From: Clostridium sp. AM30-24
Lineage (GTDB): Bacteria; Bacillota; Clostridia; Lachnospirales; Lachnospiraceae
Length of the DNA: 64,000 nt
Direction: 5' to 3'
Assembly: GCF_003480435.1 (NCBI RefSeq)
Contig: NZ_QUJB01000014.1
Location: forward strand, 8,820-72,819
The translations under genes were made by a program, and so were the position numbers. The notes beneath the pieces were generated by a model that made no database searches, was not told the DNA's origin, and saw nothing but the letters and a program-made list of their open reading frames with translations. The first letter of the stretch is position 1; each line of letters opens with the position of its first letter. Positions 27,467 through 36,689 of the stretch are shown here, one piece after another.

Positions 27467-28780
27467 ATGAACGAGATCGTATCAAACCTGCTCGTATATG
27501 GCAGCCTGCCGGAAGACTCGATCCTCTGGCAGCTTGCGGATATCTGTGAGAAATTAAAGAATCAGACGGAAACAAAAGCAGCGCTGAGGACCCGTGTGTT
27601 CCATCAGGTAAAGAATCTCCTGACGGTTGCCACGGACTATGCGTTCGACAAAAACTTATGGCACAACTATCTGACCTTTCTGTTAATTACAAATGAGAAT
27701 CCGTTCAGTCTCGTCTGTGAGAAGATGGGGGCACAGGACGGAACCGTCAATAACTTTGTGACCCATGATTTTGACATGTTCAAGGAACTGTTCGACTACG
27801 ATTTTTCCTGGCTGGAGAAGGAACTCTCCATCGACTGCTTTACTCAACTGACCCATTATCAGGCAATCCGTAAAAAAGAGCTGATGTACAATAAAAATGT
27901 CAGTGAGAAAGTGAGAACCTTAAGCGAAAAGCTTGAGACTGCCAAGTCCGGAGCGGATTTCTTCAAATATGTTACAGAATTCTATAAAGATTTCGGTGTC
28001 GGCATGTTTGGACTCAACAAGGCATTCCGAATCGCTGAGAACGGGGATGGATCCGTCCGCTTCCTGCCGATCAACAACATGGATGCAGTGATGCTGGACG
28101 ATCTGATCGGATATGAGCTTCAGAAGAAGAAACTTGTGGAGAACACACAGGCATTCTGTGATGGAAAAGCAGCAAACAATGTCCTGTTATTCGGTGACAG
28201 CGGTACAGGTAAATCCACCAGCATCAAGGCCATCGTCAATCAGTTTTATCCACAGGGCCTGCGCATGATCGAGATCTACAAGCATCAGTTTAAGGATCTC
28301 TCCACGATCATCGCCCAGATCAAGAACCGCAACTACAAGTTCATTATCTATATGGACGATCTCTCCTTTGAGGAATTTGAGATCGAGTACAAGTTCCTGA
28401 AGGCTGTTATCGAGGGCGGTGTTGAGACAAAGCCGGACAATGTCCTGATCTATGCGACATCAAACCGTCGTCATCTCATCAAGGAGACCTGGAAGGACCG
28501 GGAGGATATGGAACACAGCGAGGATCTGCATCGTTCCGATACGATGGAGGAGAAGCTCTCTCTGGTCAACCGTTTCGGCCTTTCCATCTACTATGCGAAA
28601 CCGAACAAGGAAGGTTTCAACGAGATGGCAGTGGCACTCGCGAGACGCGCGGGCATCACACCGGAGACCATGTCCGACGAGGAGATCTGCTACGAGGCAA
28701 ATCGCTTCGAAATGCGCGGCGGCGGACTTTCCGGTCGCACGGCACAGCAGTTTGCGAATTATCTGCTTACGATCAAATAA
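27467..28780 (+). CDS. DUF815 family AAA+ ATPase
   Basis: The protein has 437 residues. The N-terminal half is helical and unassigned. The C-terminal half is a P-loop ATPase with Walker A FGDSGTGKSTS near residue 245, Walker B FIIYMDDLSFEEF and a YATSNRRHLI sensor segment. DUF815 proteins are conserved, widespread and uncharacterised, possibly related to DnaA/DnaC-like loaders. AAAGAGAGGAAACTAT precedes ATG 27467. It has its own terminator downstream. No functional link to the ilv genes is evident. Confidence 0.9.
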   Translation: MNEIVSNLLVYGSLPEDSILWQLADICEKLKNQTETKAALRTRVFHQVKNLLTVATDYAFDKNLWHNYLTFLLITNENPFSLVCEKMGAQDGTVNNFVTHDFDMFKELFDYDFSWLEKELSIDCFTQLTHYQAIRKKELMYNKNVSEKVRTLSEKLETAKSGADFFKYVTEFYKDFGVGMFGLNKAFRIAENGDGSVRFLPINNMDAVMLDDLIGYELQKKKLVENTQAFCDGKAANNVLLFGDSGTGKSTSIKAIVNQFYPQGLRMIEIYKHQFKDLSTIIAQIKNRNYKFIIYMDDLSFEEFEIEYKFLKAVIEGGVETKPDNVLIYATSNRRHLIKETWKDREDMEHSEDLHRSDTMEEKLSLVNRFGLSIYYAKPNKEGFNEMAVALARRAGITPETMSDEEICYEANRFEMRGGGLSGRTAQQFANYLLTIK

Positions 28781-28794
28781 AGAGAAAAAGAAGA

Positions 28795-28837
28795 AACATG
28801 GGCTGCCGCACGTTAGTGCGACAGCCCATGTTCTTTT
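28795..28837 (+). terminator. Terminator of the DUF815 gene
   Basis: AACATGGGCTG-CGCAC pairs with GTGCG-CAGCCCATGTT, followed by CTTTTCT. Confidence 0.9.
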
Positions 28838-28984
28838 CTGGCTGGCAGAGATTCCGGTGAATTCAGATTTTACTGTAAAGAAATGTTAAGAAAAAAGATA
28901 CAATGCTAAAAATAGTAATAAAACGCATAAAATGACGAAAAATAACGAATTGTTTTTATAATTACACACCTGTTTTAACTATGT

Positions 28985-28991
28985 TTCGACA
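28985..28991 (-). promoter_or_regulatory. 0A box upstream of spo0A
   Basis: TTCGACA is the complement of the Spo0A consensus TGTCGAA. It lies 13 bases upstream of a TATAAT, consistent with autoregulation of spo0A as in other spore formers. Confidence 0.6.
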
Positions 28992-29119
28992 TGGACGCAT
29001 TACTATAATGTCTATATTCTTGCCGGGGATACTAAGAAAGTAAAAGATTATGTCAGACGCCCGGAGGGAACGGGGAAAATGACCGAAAAGAAATCTTATG
29101 TGTAATAGGAGGAATAATT

Positions 29120-29929
29120 ATGGCAGAGTTATCGATTGCAATCGCGGATGACAACAGGCAGACTTTGAATTTACTTGGCGAAATTCTGGAAAAAGAGGAT
29201 GGGATCCATGTAGTTGGAAAAGCGGATAATGGTGAGGACGCATACAACATGATTGTCAGGACTAATCCGGATATTGTCCTTATGGACGTGATCATGCCGA
29301 GGCTTGACGGAATTTCTGTCATGGAGAAAGTAAAAAATAACACGCAGATGAAACATTACCCGTCCTTCATCATGGTGACAGCGGCCAGCAGCCAGGATGT
29401 GACGGAGGATGCGTTCCGGCTCGGAGCCAATTACTATATTATGAAGCCGTTCAACAGGGACGTTATTCTGGATAAGATCCACAGAGTCTGTCGCGGTCGG
29501 ATAAAAGCGGCGGGTGCGGTACATACGGATGTGAAGAAGGTTCAGCCGTATCTTGATAAAGAGACCTATATGGAACAGAATCTTGAGACGGATGTGACCC
29601 AGATGCTGCATGAGATCGGAATTCCGGCCCATATTAAGGGATACCAGTATCTGAGGGATGCTATTATCATGTCCGTCCGTGACCCGGAAATGTTGTCCTC
29701 CGTCACAAAGATCCTGTATCCGACGATCGCGAAGACTCATAAGACGACACCGAGCCGCGTGGAGCGCGCCATCCGTCATGCCATCGAGGTGGCGTGGGGA
29801 CGGGGAGAGCTGGATACATTGAACAGTCTTTTTGGATACACGGTAAGCGGAGGCAAGGGGAAACCGACGAATTCTGAATTTATTGCACTGATCACAGACA
29901 AAATCCGACTGGATTACAAACATATCTGA
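29120..29929 (+). CDS. spo0A: Sporulation master regulator Spo0A
   Basis: The protein has 269 residues. The receiver domain ([10 protein letters not shown], phospho-acceptor Asp56 in VLMDVIMPR, Lys in YIMKPFN) is joined to the unique Spo0A DNA-binding domain ([48 protein letters not shown]). This marks the organism as an endospore former or a descendant of one. GGAGGAATAATT precedes the ATG. Usually spoIVB lies just upstream in Clostridia; here the DUF815 gene does, so the usual neighbour is missing. Confidence 0.97.
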   Translation: MAELSIAIADDNRQTLNLLGEILEKEDGIHVVGKADNGEDAYNMIVRTNPDIVLMDVIMPRLDGISVMEKVKNNTQMKHYPSFIMVTAASSQDVTEDAFRLGANYYIMKPFNRDVILDKIHRVCRGRIKAAGAVHTDVKKVQPYLDKETYMEQNLETDVTQMLHEIGIPAHIKGYQYLRDAIIMSVRDPEMLSSVTKILYPTIAKTHKTTPSRVERAIRHAIEVAWGRGELDTLNSLFGYTVSGGKGKPTNSEFIALITDKIRLDYKHI

Positions 29930-30094
29930 AAAATCTGAAAAACAAAAAAAGACCCACTTTCTAATTTCACAGGGATGTGTTATACTGAATTTAATAGCGA
30001 ATCGGCAGAGTTCCGTAATATAAAAGACAACGGGACTTTGCTTTCTGCCAGAAACCAAGGGCTGGCAGCAAGAAAAGTGGAAGGATGGGTTGTC

Positions 30095-31540
30095 ATGAAG
30101 AAAATATTGTTTGTCGCTTCCGAGGCTGTACCTTTTATCAAGACCGGCGGACTTGCCGATGTTGTGGGATCCTTACCGAAATGTTTTGATAAAGAATATT
30201 TTGATGTGCGGGTCATGATCCCGAAATATCTCTGCATCAAAGATAAATTTTTGAGTAACCTTACTTATGTAAACCATTTCTATATGGATTACCTGGGACA
30301 GAGCCGCTATGTCGGAATCCTTGAATATGTATATGAAGGAATCACCTTCTATTTTATCGATAATGAGAGCTACTTCTGGGGCGACAAGCCATATGGAGAC
30401 TGGTATTATGACCTGGAGAAATTCTCATTCTTCTCACAGGCAGCGTTATCTGCACTTCCGGTGATCGGCTGGAGACCGGATTTGATTCACTGCCACGACT
30501 GGCAGACCGGACTGATCCCGGTATACTTAAAGAGCCGGTTCGGTGAGGGAGAATTCTTCCACGGGATCAAGTCTGTCATGACGATCCACAACCTGAAATT
30601 CCAGGGTGTCTGGGACGTGAAGACGATCCAGAGATTCTCAGGGCTTCCGGATTACTTCTTTGCGCCGGATAAGTTAGAGGCATACAAGGATGGAAATATG
30701 CTGAAGGGCGGTCTTGTATACGCCGATGCGATCACGACCGTCAGCAATACTTATGCGGAGGAGATCAAGACCCCGTTCTACGGTGAGGGCCTTGACGGAC
30801 TTATGCGGGCGAGATCCGGCGATCTTCGCGGCATTGTAAACGGTATCGACTATGATGTCTTCAACCCGGAGACGGATCCGGATATCGTTCAGAATTACAA
30901 CGCGAAAAATTTTAGAAAAGAGAAAGTGAAAAATAAACGCGCGCTTCAGGAAGAGCTTGGTCTCGCGAAGGACGATAAGAAGTTCATGATCGGTATCGTC
31001 TCAAGACTCACAGGACAGAAAGGTCTTGATCTGATCCAGTGTGTAATGGATGAGATCTGTACGGATGATGTTCAGTTAGTAGTCCTCGGAACCGGTGATG
31101 AGAATTATGAAAATATGTTCCGTTATTACGACTGGAAGTATCATGACCGGGTATCGGCGCAGATCTACTATTCCGAGCCGCTGTCCCACAAGATCTACGC
31201 GGCCTGTGATGCGTTCCTGATGCCGTCCTTATTTGAGCCATGCGGCCTTAGCCAGCTTATGGCGCTCCGCTATGGAACGGTGCCGATCGTCCGTGAGACA
31301 GGCGGCTTAAAGGATACGGTATGGCCATACAACGAGTTTGAGGGAACGGGAACAGGATTCTCGTTCGCAAACTACAATGCCCACGAGATGCTCAATATTA
31401 TCCGTTACGCGAAACATATCTTTTATGATAAGAAGCGTGAGTGGAACAAGATCATTGACCGGGCGATGGCAGTGGATTTCTCATGGAAGACGTCTGCCGG
31501 AAAGTATCAGGAATTGTATGACTGGCTGATCGGATACTAA
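30095..31540 (+). CDS. glgA: Glycogen synthase (ADP-glucose, GT5)
   Basis: This 481-residue GT-B fold enzyme extends alpha-1,4-glucan from ADP-glucose. The N-terminal ADP-glucose motif KTGGLADVVGSLPK, the HCHDWQTGLIP segment and the C-terminal PSLFEPCGLSQLMALRYGT are visible. ATG 30095 is chosen for GGAAGGATGGG and the family N-terminus; the frame stays open about 40 codons upstream without homology. The other glg genes are not adjacent. Confidence 0.95.
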   Translation: MKKILFVASEAVPFIKTGGLADVVGSLPKCFDKEYFDVRVMIPKYLCIKDKFLSNLTYVNHFYMDYLGQSRYVGILEYVYEGITFYFIDNESYFWGDKPYGDWYYDLEKFSFFSQAALSALPVIGWRPDLIHCHDWQTGLIPVYLKSRFGEGEFFHGIKSVMTIHNLKFQGVWDVKTIQRFSGLPDYFFAPDKLEAYKDGNMLKGGLVYADAITTVSNTYAEEIKTPFYGEGLDGLMRARSGDLRGIVNGIDYDVFNPETDPDIVQNYNAKNFRKEKVKNKRALQEELGLAKDDKKFMIGIVSRLTGQKGLDLIQCVMDEICTDDVQLVVLGTGDENYENMFRYYDWKYHDRVSAQIYYSEPLSHKIYAACDAFLMPSLFEPCGLSQLMALRYGTVPIVRETGGLKDTVWPYNEFEGTGTGFSFANYNAHEMLNIIRYAKHIFYDKKREWNKIIDRAMAVDFSWKTSAGKYQELYDWLIGY

Positions 31541-31575
31541 AATAATTTGGAAATACTGACATAAAAGAGGAAAAC

Positions 31576-32034
31576 ATGACAATGTGGAATGAATTTCTTG
31601 GAAACCAGATACTGGTCAGTGCAGTGCTCGGATGGACAGTGGCGCAGTTTTTAAAGACCGTGATCGATATGGTGATCAATAAGTCTTTTAACCCGGAGCG
31701 GATCTTCGGCTCCGGCGGAATGCCAAGCTCTCATTCGGCGACGGTCTGCGCGCTTACGACGGCATCCGGAATGAAGTATGGAGTGGGAAGCTTTGAGTTT
31801 GCCATCAGCTTTGTTCTCTCGATGATCGTAATGTACGACGCGATGGGTGTAAGACGGGAGACCGGAAAGCAGGCCAAACTGTTGAACAGTGTTTTCTTTG
31901 AGAATATCCTGAATTTAGACGGAGTTTTTCTCCAGGAAAAGCTGAAAGAATATGTGGGACATACGCCGCTGCAGGTAGTTGCGGGAGCAGTCCTTGGTAT
32001 CCTTCTGGCAGTGCTTACTGGTAAATTGTACTAA
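31576..32034 (+). CDS. Divergent PAP2 family membrane protein (YuiD-like)
   Basis: The protein has 152 residues with about four membrane segments. Motifs GSGGMPSSHSATVCALTTA and YDAMGVRRETGKQA correspond to the DUF212/divergent PAP2 phosphatase signature, including the catalytic-type SxH. A lipid phosphatase role is inferred only. It lies 35 bases after glgA and is likely co-transcribed with it. The start may be ATG 31576 or the Met two codons later. Confidence 0.9.
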   Translation: MTMWNEFLGNQILVSAVLGWTVAQFLKTVIDMVINKSFNPERIFGSGGMPSSHSATVCALTTASGMKYGVGSFEFAISFVLSMIVMYDAMGVRRETGKQAKLLNSVFFENILNLDGVFLQEKLKEYVGHTPLQVVAGAVLGILLAVLTGKLY

Positions 32035-32119
32035 ATTAAAAGAAAATTGTGTACAATTTTAACCAAGAAAAACGACGGAAATTTACAGAAATATGTGAAA
32101 GAATCACGAAACTTTTATA

Positions 32120-32156
32120 AAGGGATGTTGCAATTTTTGGCAACATCCCTTATAAT
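32120..32156 (+). promoter_or_regulatory. ppdK promoter with overlapping palindrome
   Basis: TTGCAA (32128-32133), a 17-base spacer and TATAAT (32151-32156). A 12-bp inverted repeat, AAGGGATGTTGC with GCAACATCCCTT (32120-32151), covers the -35 and spacer. The geometry suits an operator, though it could also act as a hairpin ending upstream transcription. Confidence 0.75.
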
Positions 32157-32312
32157 ATGTACAGGCCTTTTTTCCGACACTCGATTTTTTTTGTGCGATA
32201 TTTCCAAACCGGAGTTACGTGATGGGGGAGCGGAAGTATTGCAGGGGAGCAAAGAGATGAGGGCAATATAGACATCTTAGTCTAAACTAAATTTTAGGAG
32301 GAATAACAACTT

Positions 32313-34952
32313 ATGGCAAAGTGGGTTTATAAGTTTGAAGAAGGCAGCGCGGCAATGAGAAATCTTCTCGGCGGCAAAGGCTGCAACCTTGCGGAGATGA
32401 CAAATCTTGGCATGCCGATCCCGCAGGGATTTACAGTAACAACAGAAGCCTGCACAGACTACTACAACAGTGGAAAACAGATCACAAAAGAGATTCAGGA
32501 TCAGATCTTTGAGGCTTTAACATGGCTCGAGGGTGTAAACGGAAAGAAATTCGGTGATACCGAGGATCCGTTACTTGTATCTGTACGTTCCGGTGCACGT
32601 GCATCTATGCCGGGTATGATGGATACCATCTTAAACCTCGGTTTAAATGATGTAGCAGTAGAAGGTTTCGCAAAGAAGACAGGTAATCCGCGTTTCGCAT
32701 ATGACTCCTACAGAAGATTCATCCAGATGTATTCTGACGTCGTTATGGAAGTTCCGAAGTCCTACTTCGAGAAGATCATCGACGAAATGAAGGAAGCAAA
32801 AGGCGTTCACTATGATACAGAGTTAGACGCTAACGATTTAAAGGAGCTTGCTGAGAAGTTCAAAGCTGTATACAAAGAGGCTATGAACGGCGAAGAGTTC
32901 CCGCAGGATCCGAAGGAACAGTTAATGGGAGCTGTGAAAGCTGTATTCCGTTCCTGGGACAACCCGCGTGCGATCGTTTACCGTCGTATGAATGATATTC
33001 CAGGCGACTGGGGTACTGCAGTAAACGTACAGACAATGGTATTCGGTAACAAGGGTGAGACATCCGGTACAGGTGTTGCCTTTACACGTAACCCGTCCAC
33101 AGGTGAGAAGGGTATTTTCGGTGAGTACCTGATCAACGCACAGGGCGAGGACGTTGTTGCCGGTGTTCGTACTCCGCAGCCGATCACCCAGCTTGAGAAA
33201 GACCTTCCGGAGTGCTACAAGCAGTTCATGGAACTGGCTATGAAACTTGAGAATCATTTCCACGACATGCAGGATATGGAGTTCACAATCGAGGAAGGTA
33301 AGCTCTACTTCTTACAGACACGTAATGGTAAGAGAACTGCTCCGGCTGCAATCCAGATCGCATGCGATTTAGTAGATGAGGGACAGATCACTCCTGAGGA
33401 AGCTGTTTGCAGAATCGAAGCAAAATCCCTCGATCAGTTATTACATCCGACCTTCGATCCGGCTGCATTAAAGGCAGGCGAGGTTATCGGACAGGCTCTT
33501 CCGGCTTCCCCGGGTGCTGCAGCTGGTAAAGTCTGCTTCACAGCAGATGACGCTAAGGCAGCTGGTATCGGCGGCAAGGGCGAGAGAGTGATTCTGGTTC
33601 GTCTTGAGACATCCCCGGAGGATATCGAGGGAATGCACGCTGCACAGGGTATCTTAACAGTCCGCGGTGGTATGACATCCCACGCTGCAGTAGTTGCACG
33701 TGGTATGGGTACCTGCTGTGTATCCGGCTGCGGCGAGATCAAGATCAACGAGGAGAAGAAGGAATTCACACTCGGCGGACATACCTTCCACGAGGGCGAT
33801 TACATCTCCTTAGACGGTACAACAGGTAAGATCTACAACGGTGATATCAAGACTCAGGAAGCATCCGTAGGCGGAAACTTCAAGAGAATCATGGATTGGG
33901 CTGACTCCTTCAGAAAACTTGGTGTCCGCACAAACGCTGATACACCGGCTGATACAAAGAACGCAGTTAAGCTTGGCGCAGAGGGCATCGGCCTTTGCCG
34001 TACTGAGCATATGTTCTTCGATCCGGAGAGAATCCACAACTTAAGAAGAATGATCGTTTCTGATACAGTAGAGGCAAGAGAGGAAGCATTAAGCAAACTT
34101 CTTCCGTACCAGAAGGGCGACTTCAAGGCTATGTACAAGGCACTCGAGGGCAGACCAATGACAGTCCGCTACTTAGATCCGCCGCTGCATGAGTTCACTC
34201 CTAAGACAGAGGAAGAGATGGCTGATCTTGCAAAAGATATGGGCATCACTGTTGATGAAGTAAAGAAGAAATGCGACGAACTTCACGAGTTCAACCCGAT
34301 GATGGGTCACCGTGGATGCCGTCTTGCAGTTACTTATCCGGAGCTTGCAAAGATGCAGACTCGTGCCGTTATGGAAGCTGCGATCGAAGTTCAGGAAGAA
34401 GAGGGCTATGAGATCGTTCCGGAGATCATGATTCCGCTTGTTGGTGAGAAGAAAGAGCTCAAGTTCGTGAAAGACATCGTTGTTGAGGTTGCTGAGCAGG
34501 TTAAGAAAGAGAAAGGCTCCGATATGAAGTACCACATTGGTACAATGATCGAGATCCCGCGTGCAGCTCTTACTGCAGGCCAGATCGCTGAGGAAGCTGA
34601 GTTCTTCTCCTTCGGTACAAACGACCTGACACAGATGACATTCGGCTTCTCCCGTGACGATGCAGGTAAGTTCCTTGATTCCTACTACAAGGCAAAGATT
34701 TACGAGTCTGATCCGTTCGCAAGACTTGACCAGACTGGTGTTGGCCGTCTCGTAGAGCTCGCAGTTAAGGAAGGACGCGCAACACGTCCGGAGTTAAAGT
34801 GCGGTATCTGCGGCGAGCACGGCGGAGATCCGTCTTCCGTAGAGTTCTGCCACAAGGTTGGCTTAAACTACGTAAGCTGCTCACCGTTCCGTGTACCGAT
34901 CGCAAGACTTGCTGCTGCACAGGCTGCTCTTCATGAGAAAGGTTACAAATAG
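32313..34952 (+). CDS. ppdK: Pyruvate, phosphate dikinase
   Basis: This 879-residue enzyme interconverts pyruvate, ATP and phosphate with phosphoenolpyruvate, AMP and PPi, a glycolytic step in many anaerobes. It has an N-terminal ATP-grasp domain (VRSGARASMPGMMDTILNLG), a swivelling domain with the catalytic His457 in GGMTSHAAVVARGMGTCCV, and a C-terminal PEP-binding TIM barrel ending with the catalytic Cys in CGICGEHGGDP. TTTTAGGAGGAATAAC precedes the ATG. Codon use is strongly biased, indicating high expression. Confidence 0.98.
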   Translation: MAKWVYKFEEGSAAMRNLLGGKGCNLAEMTNLGMPIPQGFTVTTEACTDYYNSGKQITKEIQDQIFEALTWLEGVNGKKFGDTEDPLLVSVRSGARASMPGMMDTILNLGLNDVAVEGFAKKTGNPRFAYDSYRRFIQMYSDVVMEVPKSYFEKIIDEMKEAKGVHYDTELDANDLKELAEKFKAVYKEAMNGEEFPQDPKEQLMGAVKAVFRSWDNPRAIVYRRMNDIPGDWGTAVNVQTMVFGNKGETSGTGVAFTRNPSTGEKGIFGEYLINAQGEDVVAGVRTPQPITQLEKDLPECYKQFMELAMKLENHFHDMQDMEFTIEEGKLYFLQTRNGKRTAPAAIQIACDLVDEGQITPEEAVCRIEAKSLDQLLHPTFDPAALKAGEVIGQALPASPGAAAGKVCFTADDAKAAGIGGKGERVILVRLETSPEDIEGMHAAQGILTVRGGMTSHAAVVARGMGTCCVSGCGEIKINEEKKEFTLGGHTFHEGDYISLDGTTGKIYNGDIKTQEASVGGNFKRIMDWADSFRKLGVRTNADTPADTKNAVKLGAEGIGLCRTEHMFFDPERIHNLRRMIVSDTVEAREEALSKLLPYQKGDFKAMYKALEGRPMTVRYLDPPLHEFTPKTEEEMADLAKDMGITVDEVKKKCDELHEFNPMMGHRGCRLAVTYPELAKMQTRAVMEAAIEVQEEEGYEIVPEIMIPLVGEKKELKFVKDIVVEVAEQVKKEKGSDMKYHIGTMIEIPRAALTAGQIAEEAEFFSFGTNDLTQMTFGFSRDDAGKFLDSYYKAKIYESDPFARLDQTGVGRLVELAVKEGRATRPELKCGICGEHGGDPSSVEFCHKVGLNYVSCSPFRVPIARLAAAQAALHEKGYK

Positions 34953-35003
34953 GATCTGACTGACGCGAAGCGTAAAGTTGAATCTTTATAAAATGTAAAA
35001 ATG

Positions 35004-35036
35004 AGATCCCCCGGAAGTTTTTCTGGGGGATCTTTT
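35004..35036 (+). terminator. Terminator of ppdK
   Basis: AGATCCCCC pairs with GGGGGATCT, followed by TTTT. Confidence 0.9.
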
Positions 35037-35053
35037 GAAAAGGGAGAAGCAAT

Positions 35054-35953
35054 ATGAAGGTATTAAATATTGGATCTCTGAATATTGACCGTGTGTACGG
35101 AGTAGATCACTTTGTAAGACCGGGAGAGACGATCAAGACGAGAACGTATGCGGAGGCCTGCGGCGGAAAAGGATTAAATCAGTCGATCGCTCTGGCACGT
35201 TCCGGGGCGGAAGTGCATCATGTGGGCGCTGTTGGAGCGGACGGGGGAATGCTCTTAGATGTTCTCAAGGCGTCCGGGGTACATATAGAAGGTACAAAGA
35301 GTCTTTCCGGAGCCAGCGGTCACGCGGTGATCCAGGTGGATCAGAATGGACAGAACAATATTATCATCTGCGGCGGAGCTAACGATTCCGTATCGAAGGA
35401 AATGATTGACGAGGCGGTAAAAGAGGTGGAAGAGGGAGATATCGTCCTTCTCCAGAACGAGATCTCCAATGTGGGATATGCAGCTGAGACGGCGAAGAAG
35501 GCCGGAGCGAAGGTCGCGCTGAATCCGTCCCCGATCAACGAGAATCTGAAGACGATCCCGATGAATCTGGTGGATTATTTTATTCTTAACGAGATCGAGG
35601 GAAAAGAGATCTCCGGAGCGGAGAGTGAGGAACCGGAAGAGATCATGGAGAAGCTGAAGGCGAAATATCCGGATGCCGCTTTTGTATTAACGCTGGGTGA
35701 AAAAGGGTCCTGGTATTTTGATAAGGCCAGGTGCTTCAAACAGGATATTTATAAAGTTAAAGCAGTGGATACCACTGCGGCGGGAGATACCTTCTGTGGA
35801 TATTTCCTGTCCGGAATCACAAAAGGAAGAGAGATTCCGGAGATTCTGAAAACGGCAAGTGCCGCCAGTGCCATCGCCGTAAGCCGGAACGGCGCGGCTC
35901 CGAGTATTCCGGAGTATGAGGAAGTGGAGGAATTTGTGGCGGAGCGCGGGTAA
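35054..35953 (+). CDS. Ribokinase-like PfkB sugar kinase
   Basis: This 299-residue PfkB-family kinase starts MKVLNIGSLNIDRVY. GGKGLNQSIALARSGAEVHH is the ribokinase signature 1, and VDTTAAGDTFCGYF is signature 2 with the catalytic Asp, although ribokinases usually read GAGDTF. It phosphorylates ribose or a related sugar; no transporter or nucleosidase gene is adjacent to define the substrate. AGGGAGAAGCAAT precedes the ATG; the gene follows the ppdK terminator closely. Confidence 0.9.
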   Translation: MKVLNIGSLNIDRVYGVDHFVRPGETIKTRTYAEACGGKGLNQSIALARSGAEVHHVGAVGADGGMLLDVLKASGVHIEGTKSLSGASGHAVIQVDQNGQNNIIICGGANDSVSKEMIDEAVKEVEEGDIVLLQNEISNVGYAAETAKKAGAKVALNPSPINENLKTIPMNLVDYFILNEIEGKEISGAESEEPEEIMEKLKAKYPDAAFVLTLGEKGSWYFDKARCFKQDIYKVKAVDTTAAGDTFCGYFLSGITKGREIPEILKTASAASAIAVSRNGAAPSIPEYEEVEEFVAERG

Positions 35954-36033
35954 GAAGATAGAAAATATGAGCCAGTATTAAAAAAGGCTGAATAGGAATA
36001 AAAAATTGTTGCGGCAAGACGCAAAGAACTAAA

Positions 36034-36088
36034 AAATGTCATGAAAGAAAGCATCTGGAAAGAAAGCTTATATTCATGACATTTTTTT
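36034..36088. terminator. Terminator between convergent ribokinase and ilvN2
   Basis: AAATGTCATGAA pairs with TTCATGACATTT, with A and T runs on either side, so it can serve both strands. Confidence 0.85.
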
Positions 36089-36203
36089 ATAAAACAATCT
36101 AATTTAGTATAAACAAAGTTTATTGTGATACTTGATTCGATTTAGAAAAGACCGGAGATGTTTGACGAAAAATATACGGCAAACAATTTCAGGTCTTTTA
36201 TAC

Positions 36204-36677
36204 TCAGTCTTTCGACATACAGATCGTACCCGTCCGCTGAAGCTCCAGAATACCAAAGCTTCTCACAAGTTCAATGAAATCTGTGATCACATCCGGTGCA
36301 GCATGGAACTCGATGACCATGCTCTTTGGGGAGACGTGGACGATCTTGGCACCCATAACGCTGCAGAGTTCGATCAAAGAGCTGCGGTTTGTCGCGGAGT
36401 AGGAGACTTTGATGAGCATCATCTCCAAGAGGACGCTGCGGGTCTCCTCGAGGCGGCGGACTTTGATCACGTCCAGTTTCTTGTTTAAGTGTTTCTCAAT
36501 CTGATCGACAGTGCGCTGGTCGCCGGTGGAGACGATGGTCATGCTGGAAATATCATGGCGTTCCGTCTCGCCCACGGCCAGACTGTCGATGTTGAAGCCT
36601 CTTCTCGCGAAAAGACCGGATATCTGGGAGAGAACACCGTCTTTATTTTCTACAAGTACAGAAAAAATACCTTTCAT
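36204..36677 (-). CDS. ilvN: Acetolactate synthase small subunit (second copy)
   Basis: This 157-residue protein has an N-terminal ACT domain (FSVLVENKDGVLSQISGLFA) and a C-terminal ilvN domain. It lies 12 bases after ilvB2 on the minus strand. Sequence and length differ clearly from the copy at 23949, so the two AHAS holoenzymes may differ in feedback control. Confidence 0.93.
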   Translation of the reverse strand: MKGIFSVLVENKDGVLSQISGLFARRGFNIDSLAVGETERHDISSMTIVSTGDQRTVDQIEKHLNKKLDVIKVRRLEETRSVLLEMMLIKVSYSATNRSSLIELCSVMGAKIVHVSPKSMVIEFHAAPDVITDFIELVRSFGILELQRTGTICMSKD

Positions 36678-36689
36678 CTTGCGTTCTCC

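Larger units (their letters stand above)
28781..29119. other. Intergenic region before spo0A
   Basis: Apart from the terminator at 28795-28837 and the 0A box at 28985, it is AT-rich with a -10-like TATAAT at 29004-29009. A partial 0A-like TGACGAA occurs near 28933. No gene is seen. Confidence 0.65.

Noticed and set aside
32047..32271. 74-codon ORF upstream of ppdK
   Set aside because: It runs across the ppdK promoter palindrome and shows no ribosome site.
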